From Lentzea atacamensis (GTDB lineage: Bacteria > Actinomycetota > Actinomycetes > Mycobacteriales > Pseudonocardiaceae), in contig NZ_QLTT01000001.1 of the NCBI RefSeq assembly GCF_003269295.1, forward strand, positions 1,073,635 through 1,137,634: 64,000 bases of DNA, read 5' to 3'. Every line of letters begins with the position of its first letter. Position 1 is the first letter of the stretch. Shown piece after piece: positions 25,122 through 32,754 of this stretch. The notes beneath the pieces were generated by a model. That model was given only the letters and a program-made list of their open reading frames with translations. It made no database searches and was not told the DNA's origin. Both the position numbers and the translations under genes were made by a program.

Positions 25122-26405
25122 TCAGAGGCCCTGGTCATTCCGCGGTTTCGGCTGTGACTTCAGCCTCACCAGCGTGATCGCGTGGTGCTCCACTTCCAGC
25201 ACCTCGATCCGCCACCCGGAGACGTGGACCACGTCGCCAGGCTCCTCGGGGATCCGCCCGAGCAGCACCAGCACGAGGCCCGCGATCGTCGCGTACGGGC
25301 CGGGCGGCGCGTCCCGCAGCTCGACGCCGACGTCGACCAGGTCGTGGACGGGGAACGTGCCCGGCAGCTCGATCGACCCGTCCGGTTCGGTCCGCACCGC
25401 CACCACGTCCGAGTCGGTCTCGTCGTAGATCTCGCCGACGATCTCCTCGAGCAGGTCCTCCAGCGTGACGATGCCGTCGACCGCGCCGTGCTCGTCCACG
25501 ACCAGCGCCATTTGTTCGTGCTCCGCCTTCATGCGGCGCAACGCGTCCGTGACGCGCACCGAGTCCGGAAGCACCATCGGCGTCCGCACGACGTCGACCA
25601 GCTTCACCGAGTCGTCGAGCAGATCGCGCAGGTTCACCACGCCGATCACGTCGTCCAGGTGACCGTCCTTGGTCACCGGAGCCCGGGAATGTCCTGACCT
25701 CGCCATGATTTCCCGCGCGGTCGGGGTGTCCAAACCTTCTTCGAGCACGGTCACCAGCCGCCGCGGCACCAGGACCGAGCGCAGCCGTCGTTCGTGGATC
25801 TCGAGTGCGCCGGTCATGATCGTGCGTTGTTCCTGGTTGAGATGTTGTTGCACCTCAACGAGATCACGCAGCTCCTCCGGCGACATCTGTCCCTCTTCGA
25901 CGTCCGGGTCACCGCCGAAGATCCGCACCACGAGGTCGGTCGCCTTGCTGAGCAACCAGACCGCCGGCCGCGACACCGAGGACAGGAGGTCGAGCGGGCG
26001 GGCGACGATCTTCGACCACCGCAGCGCGTACTGCATCGCCAGCCGCTTGGGCGCCAGTTCCCCGAACACCAGCGTGAAAAACGTGAGAACGATCGTGACG
26101 AGCGCGATCGCGACCCCGTTGGCGGCGCCGCCGAGGAACCCCAGCAGCGGCATCAGCGGCTGCGCCAGCGAGACGGCCGCGGTCGCCGAGGCCAGGAACC
26201 CCGACAGCGTGATGCCGATCTGGATGGTCGCGAAGTACCTGTTCGGATCACGAGCGAGGCGGACGAGCGTGCGGTGCCCGTCGCGTTCCAGCGACCGGAG
26301 CTGGCCTTCGCGCAACGACACCAGAGCCATCTCGCTGCCCGCGAACGCCGCGTTGAGCAACACCAGCACCGCGACCAGTGTGAGGTTGAAGCCGTACCCG
26401 TCCAC
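25122..26405 (-). CDS. CNNM/CBS/CorC-HlyC family membrane protein
   Basis: 427-aa hemolysin C/CorC-type protein. The CNNM transmembrane domain has three or four hydrophobic helices in the first 170 residues (LVAVLVLLNAAFAGSEMALVS, GITLSGFLASATAAV, VTIVLTFFTLVFGELAPKRLA, split here by region). Two CBS motifs follow (VPRRLVTVLEEGL ... VNLRDLLDD; VDEHGAVDGIVTLEDLLEEIVG), then the C-terminal transporter-associated domain. Related proteins act in Mg/Co transport. GTG chosen because the first helix starts right after; the upstream reading frame continues without protein character. Confidence 0.88.
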   Translation of the reverse strand: MDGYGFNLTLVAVLVLLNAAFAGSEMALVSLREGQLRSLERDGHRTLVRLARDPNRYFATIQIGITLSGFLASATAAVSLAQPLMPLLGFLGGAANGVAIALVTIVLTFFTLVFGELAPKRLAMQYALRWSKIVARPLDLLSSVSRPAVWLLSKATDLVVRIFGGDPDVEEGQMSPEELRDLVEVQQHLNQEQRTIMTGALEIHERRLRSVLVPRRLVTVLEEGLDTPTAREIMARSGHSRAPVTKDGHLDDVIGVVNLRDLLDDSVKLVDVVRTPMVLPDSVRVTDALRRMKAEHEQMALVVDEHGAVDGIVTLEDLLEEIVGEIYDETDSDVVAVRTEPDGSIELPGTFPVHDLVDVGVELRDAPPGPYATIAGLVLVLLGRIPEEPGDVVHVSGWRIEVLEVEHHAITLVRLKSQPKPRNDQGL

Positions 26406-26493
26406 ACGTTTGGGGTAGCACGCACGGTGGTATTTCGCGACCTGACGGCCATCTTGAGCAGCCAGGAGGGCCTGAAACACAGATTGAGGTGGG

Positions 26494-26895
26494 ATGGAAA
26501 TGGACACTCCCGAGGTGCTCAGCGCCTCCGTGAGAACCGTGCACACCCTGCCGGAGGAAAGGCCGGACCTCGTCGCAATGCGCACTTGGGTCTCGTCACT
26601 GTTGGGGAACGTGTCCGAGGACGTCCGGCTCGACGTCCTGCTGGTGTGCACCGAACTGGCGAGCAACGCCTACGAACACGCTGACGGGCCGCGGGTTCTG
26701 CGGGTCGAACGCCTCGACGACTTCATCCGGGTCGAGGTCGACGACGGCACCCCGGCCGTGCTCCCGCACCTCGGCGAGTCGCGGCTCGGTGATTCGCGGG
26801 GCCGTGGGCTGCTGCTGGTCGCCCAGCTCGCCCGTTGCTGGGGCACTCGCGACATGGCCGGCGGCAAGACCGTCTGGGCGGAGATCAACACATAG
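26494..26895 (+). CDS. RsbW-like ATP-binding anti-sigma/regulatory protein
   Basis: 133-aa stand-alone HATPase_c domain. N-box is LVCTELASNAYEHA, a D-box VEVDDGT follows, and the G-box RGRGLLLVAQLARCWGTR is complete. Streptomycetes have dozens of such short ATPases acting as anti-sigma or anti-anti-sigma switch kinases. It lacks a DHp domain so is not a conventional sensor kinase. Divergent from the CNNM gene with an 88-nt spacer; GAGGT precedes the ATG (an ATG 6 nt on is also possible). No cognate anti-sigma antagonist gene is adjacent. Confidence 0.85.
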   Translation: MEMDTPEVLSASVRTVHTLPEERPDLVAMRTWVSSLLGNVSEDVRLDVLLVCTELASNAYEHADGPRVLRVERLDDFIRVEVDDGTPAVLPHLGESRLGDSRGRGLLLVAQLARCWGTRDMAGGKTVWAEINT

Positions 26896-26974
26896 GTCGT
26901 CTGTGTGTTTCGCACAGAAAAGTCATGACATCGCACGGATGGGTTCTGCGGGGCGTCCCTTCGACTCTTGATGC

Positions 26975-27379
26975 ATGACGACGACAACACGAACCCTCAA
27001 GACGACCCCGCTGGTCCGGGCGTTCATCGACCGCTGGCCGATGGTGATCGCGTTGGCGATCTCGTGGGACTTCTGGCAGACGCCGCTCGTGCCTCCCGTT
27101 TGGACGCTGGTGTTGTGCCAAGCGGCGTATCTGCTGTGGGGCTGGCGGACGCCACGGCTGCAGCTCCTGGTCTTCAGCCTGTACACCGTGCTGGCGGCGG
27201 CCGTGATCATGGTGTCACCGCACACGGGTGTCCTGCTGATCGCGCTCGGCTGGGGCGCGCACGCCGTCTGGGACCTCGTCCACCACATCCGGAACGCGGT
27301 CGTGCCGCGCTGGTGGTCCGAGTTCTGCGGAGTGTTCGACCTGGTCATCTGCGTCACCATCCTGCTGAAGTGGTTCTAG
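26975..27379 (+). CDS. Four-helix integral membrane protein
   Basis: 134-aa protein with about four hydrophobic helices (WPMVIALAISWDFW, VWTLVLCQAAYLLWGW, LLVFSLYTVLAAAVIMV, FDLVICVTILLKWF) and short loops with an HHIRNAVVPRW stretch. Not recognised. It is 4 nt from the start of the histidine kinase gene and so probably belongs to the same operon, possibly as an accessory sensor or target of the kinase. Confidence 0.75.
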   Translation: MTTTTRTLKTTPLVRAFIDRWPMVIALAISWDFWQTPLVPPVWTLVLCQAAYLLWGWRTPRLQLLVFSLYTVLAAAVIMVSPHTGVLLIALGWGAHAVWDLVHHIRNAVVPRWWSEFCGVFDLVICVTILLKWF

Positions 27380-27383
27380 GCTG

Positions 27384-28451
27384 ATGGCGATGAACGATCT
27401 TCCACACGCCGCGCTGCGCGGGGCTCTCCACGTGCTGTGGGCGGGGACCCTCGTGGTGCCGCTGATCGCGGTGCTGCGCGAGCCGTCCGCCGGTCGCTGG
27501 TTCGGAATCCTGGGCCTGCTGATCCTGGCCGTGGCCTACGTGGTGGCGCTGCGGGAGGCCAGGCTCTGGGTGCTCGTGGCCGCCACCCTGCTCTCGATTC
27601 CGCTGGTGGCGCCGTTCGGGCCCGACGAGCTGTCGACGTGGGCGTGGATCGGCGGTGGTGCCGCCGGTTTCGCGCCGCTGCTGCTCTCCGGCGTGTGGCG
27701 GTGGATGGCCGCCATCGGCGCGGTTGTGCTCTCCGGGCTGGTCGCGCCGTTCGTCGGCCACCATCACACGACGTACCAGATGATCGCGGCCGTGGTCGGC
27801 CTGACGATCATCGCGATGGCCGGGCTGCCGATGTGGTTCGCCGGGTTGCTGGCGCAGGCACGGGCGGGCCGGGAGGCGCGGGCGGAGCTGGCGGTGAGCG
27901 AGGAACGGCTGCGGTTCGCCCGCGACGTGCACGACCTGCTCGGGCACCGGCTGACCGTGATCGCGTTGAAGGCGGAGCTGGCGGGACGGCTCGCGGAATC
28001 CGATCCGGAGCGGTCGGCGGCGGAGGCGTTCGAGGCCCAGCGCCTGGCGTCCTCGGCCTTGGAGGAAGTGCGAGACGCGGTGCACGGCTACCGGGCGGTG
28101 AACCTTCCCGAACAGCTGGAGGCGGTGCGGAACGTGCTGCGGGAGGCCGGTATCCGCTGCACTGTCACGGACGTGCAGGTGCACGGCGAGAACGCCACGC
28201 AGCTGGCGTTGGCGTTGCGGGAGGCGTGCACCAACGTGCTGCGGCACAGCCACGCGACGTGGTGCATGATCGACGTCGCCGAGGAGGACGGGGAGGTGCG
28301 GATGACCGTCACGAACGACGGCACCGACAAACCGTCCGCCGAGGGCAACGGGATCAGGGGCATGAACGAGCGACTGGCGGCCGTCGGTGGCCACGTGTCC
28401 GTCGAACGCTCCGCCGACGTCTTCACGTTGCAGGTGGTGGTGCCGGCGTGA
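27384..28451 (+). CDS. Sensor histidine kinase (HisKA_3/DesK type)
   Basis: 355-aa kinase with about five membrane helices over residues 12-150, then the phosphoacceptor helix ERLRFARDVHDLLGHRLT (His183) and an HATPase domain with N-box LREACTNVLRHS and G-box GNGIRGMNERLAAV. Operon with the membrane protein before it (4-nt gap) and the response regulator after it (4-nt GTGA overlap). Signal unknown. Confidence 0.92.
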   Translation: MAMNDLPHAALRGALHVLWAGTLVVPLIAVLREPSAGRWFGILGLLILAVAYVVALREARLWVLVAATLLSIPLVAPFGPDELSTWAWIGGGAAGFAPLLLSGVWRWMAAIGAVVLSGLVAPFVGHHHTTYQMIAAVVGLTIIAMAGLPMWFAGLLAQARAGREARAELAVSEERLRFARDVHDLLGHRLTVIALKAELAGRLAESDPERSAAEAFEAQRLASSALEEVRDAVHGYRAVNLPEQLEAVRNVLREAGIRCTVTDVQVHGENATQLALALREACTNVLRHSHATWCMIDVAEEDGEVRMTVTNDGTDKPSAEGNGIRGMNERLAAVGGHVSVERSADVFTLQVVVPA

Positions 28452-29053
28452 TCAGAGTGCTGCTGGCCGACGACGAGGAGCTGATCCGCGACGCGCTGGC
28501 GGCGCTGCTCGACCTGGAGCCGGACCTCGAGGTGGTGGACCGCGCCGGCGACGGCAGGGCCGCCGTCGAGGCAGCCAGGGCCCACCGTCCGGACGTGGCC
28601 GTGCTGGACCTGCAGATGCCGGAGCTGGACGGCCTGGAGGTGACCGAGGAGCTCGCGCGGGTCATGCCGTCGTGCGCCGTCGTGATCCTGACCGGCCGCG
28701 GCCGTCCGCCGCACCTGCAGCAGGCCCTGCACGCGGGCGCGAAGGGGTTCCTGCCCAAGGGATCGCCCGGCGGCACGCTGGCCGACGTGATCCGCCGCGT
28801 GCACGGCGGGTCGCGCTGGGTCGACCCGGCGCTGGCGGCCGACGCGCTGGCCGCTCCGCCGTGCCCGCTGACGCAGCGCGAGCTGGAAGTCCTGCGGCTG
28901 ACGGAGTTCGGCACACCGGTCGCGGAGATCGCCGCCCGCACGTCGCTGTCCGCCGGGACGGTGCGCAACCACCTGTCGGCCGCGGTCTCGAAGCTCGGGG
29001 TGGCGAACCGGGCGGAGGCGTTCCAGCTGGCGCACGACCACGGGTGGTTGTGA
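28448..29053 (+). CDS. NarL/LuxR-family response regulator
   Basis: 201-aa receiver plus LuxR helix-turn-helix. Acidic pair LLADDEE, phospho-acceptor Asp54 in VAVLDLQMP, Lys in GFLPKGSPGG, and the C-terminal LTQRELEVLRL ... TVRNHLSAAVSKLGV. The start GTG overlaps the kinase stop (GTGA), so kinase and regulator are translationally coupled. Target genes unknown. Confidence 0.93.
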   Translation: MIRVLLADDEELIRDALAALLDLEPDLEVVDRAGDGRAAVEAARAHRPDVAVLDLQMPELDGLEVTEELARVMPSCAVVILTGRGRPPHLQQALHAGAKGFLPKGSPGGTLADVIRRVHGGSRWVDPALAADALAAPPCPLTQRELEVLRLTEFGTPVAEIAARTSLSAGTVRNHLSAAVSKLGVANRAEAFQLAHDHGWL

Positions 29054-29062
29054 CAGCAGGTC

Positions 29063-29608
29063 ATGAGTGAGTACGCGATCAAGCTGGTCGAGATCTCGCT
29101 GACCGCCGCTCAGGCACGGCAGCGCGCGCCCGTGGTCACGTCGTGGCTGCTCGACCGCGGCGTGATCACGCCGAACCTCGCACGCGACGAGATCATGGCG
29201 CCGAGCGAGTTCCGTGCCGGCCCGCGTTGTTCGGCTGCGGCGCCGGAAGCGGACCGCTGGGTCGGCGGCGGCCACACAGGCATCGACGTCGTTGCGGCAC
29301 GAACCGTCCACCACGCCACCGGGAACTACGAGCCGCCGACGTGTCCTCACTGCGGTTGCGTCGCGATCAACGACGACGACCACCACGCGTTCATCGAACC
29401 GTGGCTCCACGACCGCGTCGAGCCATCCGTGCGGTGTGTCGTGTGTGGACGTTCAACGCTCGCCGGTGACCTGGAGGGACGCTGGTCGTTCCACATCGGC
29501 GATCTCGCGGTGGTGTTCCACAACTGGCCGCCGCTGCACGACGGGTTCGTCGCCGAGCTGGGTGCCGTGATGGGGCCGCGGACCCGCGTGGTCGTCGCAC
29601 GCCACTAA
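29063..29608 (+). CDS. Hypothetical protein with zinc-ribbon-like cysteines
   Basis: 181 aa, not recognised. The N-terminal half is alpha-helical (YAIKLVEISLTAAQARQR, TSWLLDRGVITPN). A middle CPHCG and later CVVCG, 30 residues apart, form a possible zinc ribbon, with a His-rich DDDHHAFIEPWLHDR between them. It follows the response regulator by 9 nt and shares 4 nt with the convergent GntR gene. No transport signal. Confidence 0.7.
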   Translation: MSEYAIKLVEISLTAAQARQRAPVVTSWLLDRGVITPNLARDEIMAPSEFRAGPRCSAAAPEADRWVGGGHTGIDVVAARTVHHATGNYEPPTCPHCGCVAINDDDHHAFIEPWLHDRVEPSVRCVVCGRSTLAGDLEGRWSFHIGDLAVVFHNWPPLHDGFVAELGAVMGPRTRVVVARH

Positions 29609-30261
29609 CCGGTGAGCACGTCGAACGCGTGGTTGCGGTGCTCCGCGAACAACTTCAGCGCGCCGTCCACGTTGCCCAGCCGCAGCGCCGCCACCAGGTC
29701 GCGGTGCTCCTGCCGGATCTGCTCCAGGTAGCCGTCCGTGCTCACGTTCACCCGCGTGATCAGGAACAGGTGCACCTGCGACCGGATCGCCTCCCACGCC
29801 TGCGCCAGCCGTGAGTGGTTCGCGGCGGCGTACACGGCGTCGTGGAACGCGATGTCGCACCGGACCATCTCGTGCGGCGTGTCGGCGCGGTCCATCGCGG
29901 CCGCGGTCTTCTCGATCAACGCCAGGTCCGCCTCCGACGCCTGGTCCACCACCCGGCGCACGGCCAGGACCTCGAGTGCGGCACGGAGGCTGTCCAGCTC
30001 GGCGACGTCCTGCAGGGACAACGCCGTCACGGTGGCACCGCGGTGCCACTCGGTGCGCACGAGGCCCTCGCGTTCGAGCTTCTGCAGTCCCTCGCGGATC
30101 GGGCCGCGGCTGACCTCCAGCGCCTCCGACAGCTCCACCTCGCGCAGGGCGGTACCGGGGGCGTAGCGACCGTCGAAGATCGCCTCGCGGATCGCGTCGG
30201 CCACCTCGGTGCTCAGGCCGCGGCGGCGCGCTGGGCCCATCTTCGTGCCCATCTCAGTCAT
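29605..30261 (-). CDS. GntR-family regulator, FCD (FadR) subfamily
   Basis: 218 aa. N-terminal winged helix with VADAIREAIFDGRYAPGTALREVELSE-type core (short form: EVADAIREAI, GPIREGLQKLEREGLV), C-terminal FCD all-helical domain with metal-binding His/Asp pattern (FHDAVYAAANH, HRDLVAALR, AEHRNHAF). Such proteins bind organic acids. Divergent from a glyoxalase-fold gene across a 57-nt spacer full of dyads, so autoregulation and control of that gene are likely. Confidence 0.9.
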   Translation of the reverse strand: MTEMGTKMGPARRRGLSTEVADAIREAIFDGRYAPGTALREVELSEALEVSRGPIREGLQKLEREGLVRTEWHRGATVTALSLQDVAELDSLRAALEVLAVRRVVDQASEADLALIEKTAAAMDRADTPHEMVRCDIAFHDAVYAAANHSRLAQAWEAIRSQVHLFLITRVNVSTDGYLEQIRQEHRDLVAALRLGNVDGALKLFAEHRNHAFDVLTG

Positions 30262-30268
30262 GAAGTGA

Positions 30269-30314
30269 TGTTAACAAGGCAACAACCAGACACCTTGTCT
30301 GAATGTTAACATTC
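30269..30314. promoter_or_regulatory. Operator region of the GntR/VOC divergent pair
   Basis: TGTTAACA occurs at 30269-30276 and again inside the perfect 14-nt palindrome GAATGTTAACATTC at 30301-30314. Between them lies CAGACA-CCT-TGTCTG at 30287-30301. The two TGTTAACA boxes are 35 nt apart and the second is only 4 nt before the VOC ATG. This fits two-site binding by the FCD-type GntR protein. Confidence 0.6.
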
Positions 30315-30318
30315 CGAC

Positions 30319-30735
30319 ATGCCGAACATCCCACGCTTTCACCTGGCCATGCCGGTCGACGACCTCGACGCCGCCCGCCGCTTCTACGGCGGGACGCTCG
30401 GCCTGGAGCAGGGGCGCAGCTCCGACACGTGGATCGACTGGAACCTGCACGGCCACCAGTTCGTCACGCACCTCGCGCCGAGGACCGAGCGCGTGCACAA
30501 CCCCGTCGACGGCCACGACGTGCCGGTCCCCCACTTCGGGCTGGTCCTGACCGTCCCCGAGTTCGAGACGCTGGCCGACAAGCTCAGGAGCGCCGGCACG
30601 AAGTTCGTCATCGAGCCGTACGTGCGGTTCAAGGGCGAGCGCGGCGAGCAGTGGACGATGTTCCTGCTGGACCCGGCGGGCAACGCGCTGGAGTTCAAGG
30701 CCTTCGCGGACGACTCCCAGGTGTTCGCGGCCTGA
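30319..30735 (+). CDS. VOC (glyoxalase/bleomycin-resistance fold) protein
   Basis: 138-aa single-subunit VOC protein with two beta-alpha-beta-beta-beta modules: [22 protein letters not shown] opens the first and [19 protein letters not shown] the second, closing with [15 protein letters not shown]. Possible metal ligands are His8, His73-region and Glu near the C-terminus (ALEFK). Functions range from dioxygenase to antibiotic sequestration. It lies behind the GntR operator and is probably its regulated target. Confidence 0.85.
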   Translation: MPNIPRFHLAMPVDDLDAARRFYGGTLGLEQGRSSDTWIDWNLHGHQFVTHLAPRTERVHNPVDGHDVPVPHFGLVLTVPEFETLADKLRSAGTKFVIEPYVRFKGERGEQWTMFLLDPAGNALEFKAFADDSQVFAA

Positions 30736-30762
30736 CGCGCACCCCAAGCCGCCTTTAGGAAT

Positions 30763-30792
30763 CTTGCACAACGCGCAAGTTTCGGTAGCGTG
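30763..30792 (+). promoter_or_regulatory. P450 promoter with inverted repeat
   Basis: TTGCAC (30765-30770), 16 nt, TAGCGT (30787-30792). The inverted repeat CTTGC-N7-GCAAG at 30763-30779 covers the -35 box, the position of a repressor operator. Leader to the ATG is about 50 nt. Confidence 0.55.
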
Positions 30793-30849
30793 GATGGTGA
30801 CCCCGAGCCACGACCTGGTCACACCAGGTCAGACAGGGAGAAGGCCACC

Positions 30850-32091
30850 ATGACCACGGCAGAGCGGCAGCGCACCGCGCAGGAGCTCATCCGGCCGCAG
30901 TTGCCCGCCGATCTCGTGCAGCGCGGTGAGTGCCCGTTCGACCCGGCCGGTGGGCTGACCGAGTTGAGCGGGCAGGGGCGGATTCACCGGATCGAGCACA
31001 AGGGCGAGATCGTCTGGCTCGTCACCGGGCACGACGAGGCGCGGGCCGTGCTCGCCGACCCGCGGATGAGCGCGGACCGGATCAACAGCCCGCGCGCCCG
31101 CAAGCTGATCTCGCCCGAGCTGCACGCGGAGATGTTCCCGCCGGAGCGGCGGGCCGGGTCGTTCATCTTCATGGACGCCCCCGAGCACACCCGCTACCGC
31201 AGGCTGCTGACCGGGCAGTTCACCGTCCGGCGGATGCGCGACCTGACGCCGCGCATCCACGAGATCGTCAACGCCCGGCTCGACGCGATGATCGAGAAGG
31301 GACCGCCGGCCGACCTGGTGCAGGACTTCGCGCTGCCGGTGCCATCGCTGGTGATCTGCGAGCTGCTGGGCGTCGACTACGGCGACCGCGAGGAGTTCCA
31401 GCACCGCACGGCCAAGCTGCTCAGCCTGCACACGACGGTCGACGAGCAGATCAAGGTCAACACGGACCTGCGCCGCTTCATGCACGGACTCGTCCGCGAC
31501 AAGCAGCGAGACCCCGGCGACGACCTGCTGTCCGGGCTGGTCCGCGACACCGACCTCAACACCGACGAGCTCGCAGGCATCGCGAACCTGCTGCTCATCG
31601 CGGGTCACGAGACCACGGCGAACATGCTCGCCCTCGGCACGTTCGCGTTGCTCGAACACCCGGACCAGCTGGCGAAACTGCGGGAGCACCCCGAGCTGGT
31701 CGAGAACGCGGTCGAGGAGCTGCTGCGCTACCTCTCGATCATCAGCATGGGCGTCTCGCGGCACGCCAAGGAGGACGTGACGTTAGGTGCCGCCACCATC
31801 CGCGAGGGCGAGACCGTCGTCGTGTCGGTGCCCGCGGTGAACCGCGACGAGACCCAGTACGACGATCCGCACGAGCTGCGTGTCGACCGCCCTCGCGGTC
31901 ACCACGTGGCGTTCGGGCACGGTATCCACCAGTGCCTCGGCCAGCAGCTGGCCCGCGTGGAGATGGCCGCCGGCTTCACCGAGCTGCTGCGCAGGCTGCC
32001 GGCGCTGCGGCTCGCCGTGCCCGCCGATGAGGTGCCGCTGCGGACCGACATGTCGATCTACGGCGTGCACGCGCTCCCGGTCACCTGGTGA
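30850..32091 (+). CDS. Cytochrome P450 (bacterial class I, CYP105-like)
   Basis: 413-aa haem monooxygenase. The I-helix oxygen-activation motif is A251-G-H-E-T-T256, the K-helix ExxR is EELLRYL, and the haem-thiolate motif is FGHGIHQCLGQQLA with Cys362. Domain length and sequence fit actinomycete P450s that hydroxylate macrolides, terpenoids or xenobiotics. No ferredoxin gene is next to it, so electrons must come from a remote partner. AGGGAGAAGG precedes the ATG. Convergent TetR gene overlaps its last 11 nt. Confidence 0.93.
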   Translation: MTTAERQRTAQELIRPQLPADLVQRGECPFDPAGGLTELSGQGRIHRIEHKGEIVWLVTGHDEARAVLADPRMSADRINSPRARKLISPELHAEMFPPERRAGSFIFMDAPEHTRYRRLLTGQFTVRRMRDLTPRIHEIVNARLDAMIEKGPPADLVQDFALPVPSLVICELLGVDYGDREEFQHRTAKLLSLHTTVDEQIKVNTDLRRFMHGLVRDKQRDPGDDLLSGLVRDTDLNTDELAGIANLLLIAGHETTANMLALGTFALLEHPDQLAKLREHPELVENAVEELLRYLSIISMGVSRHAKEDVTLGAATIREGETVVVSVPAVNRDETQYDDPHELRVDRPRGHHVAFGHGIHQCLGQQLARVEMAAGFTELLRRLPALRLAVPADEVPLRTDMSIYGVHALPVTW

Positions 32092-32671
32092 ACCCGGCGC
32101 CGAGCTGGTCGATCATCTTGCCGACCAGCTCGGTCGCCGTGAACCGCTCGGAGGCGGACGGCGTGTCCAGCCACCACTGCACCACCGCGCGCAACGACGC
32201 GAGGATCGTCGACGCCGCCACGGCCGGGTAGGGGTCGGCAGCGGGGTCGACTCCGCACCGGTCCGCGATCGCCGCGGTCAGCTCCTGTTCACGGGCGGCG
32301 TAGGCGGCGAGCACGTGCGGGAGCATCGCCGGGTGGCGGCGCAGCTCCCGCAGCTGGCGAAGGCGCTCCAGGTCGACGCGCGCCGGGTACATCGCGTGCA
32401 ACGCCTCGCGCAACGCGACCAGCACCGGCTCGTCCGCGGGCCTGTTTTCGAACTCCCGCACGAACATCTCGGCCATCAGCGTGTCGCCGGCCATGACCGC
32501 TTCCTCTTTCGAGGAGAAGTAGTTGAAGAACGTCCGCAACGACACCCCGGCGGCCCGCGCGATCTGCTCGACCGTCACGCCGTCGTAGCCGTGTTCGACG
32601 CACAGGCTCCACGCGGCGTCACCCAGCGCCACCCTGGTGGCGGCCTTCTTGCGTTCACGCAGGCCCGTCAT
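32081..32671 (-). CDS. TetR family regulator
   Basis: 196 aa. HTH TVEQIARAAGVSLRTFFNYF near residues 33-52; helical ligand domain follows. The short basic lead-in GLRERKKAATR sets the ATG start. It is convergent with the P450 gene and divergent from the large subtilase gene. The dyad at 32673-32690, two nt from its start codon, is the likely autoregulatory site; the P450 promoter repeat may be a second target. Confidence 0.88.
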   Translation of the reverse strand: MTGLRERKKAATRVALGDAAWSLCVEHGYDGVTVEQIARAAGVSLRTFFNYFSSKEEAVMAGDTLMAEMFVREFENRPADEPVLVALREALHAMYPARVDLERLRQLRELRRHPAMLPHVLAAYAAREQELTAAIADRCGVDPAADPYPAVAASTILASLRAVVQWWLDTPSASERFTATELVGKMIDQLGAGFTR

Positions 32672-32672
32672 G

Positions 32673-32690
32673 GCGCAAAGGTTAGTGCGC
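32673..32690. promoter_or_regulatory. Candidate TetR autoregulatory dyad
   Basis: Inverted repeat GCGCA-N8-TGCGC directly upstream of the TetR start codon. Its GCGCAA half resembles one half of the P450 promoter repeat. Confidence 0.4.
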
Positions 32691-32732
32691 GAACAGGAAA
32701 GCTTCGTGCTGAGACGCACCTGTACCGGGAAT

Positions 32733-32744
32733 TGGTGTAGACCT
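32733..32744 (+). promoter_or_regulatory. dre-like element (DasR-type GlcNAc control site)
   Basis: TGGTGTAGACCT, which differs at two positions from the 12-nt chitinase-promoter repeat TGGTCCAGACCT and keeps the TGGT-n-TAGACC core of DasR-responsive elements. It lies 11 nt before the first possible subtilase start. One site only; recognition is inferred. Confidence 0.4.
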
Positions 32745-32754
32745 TGCTAGGGAG

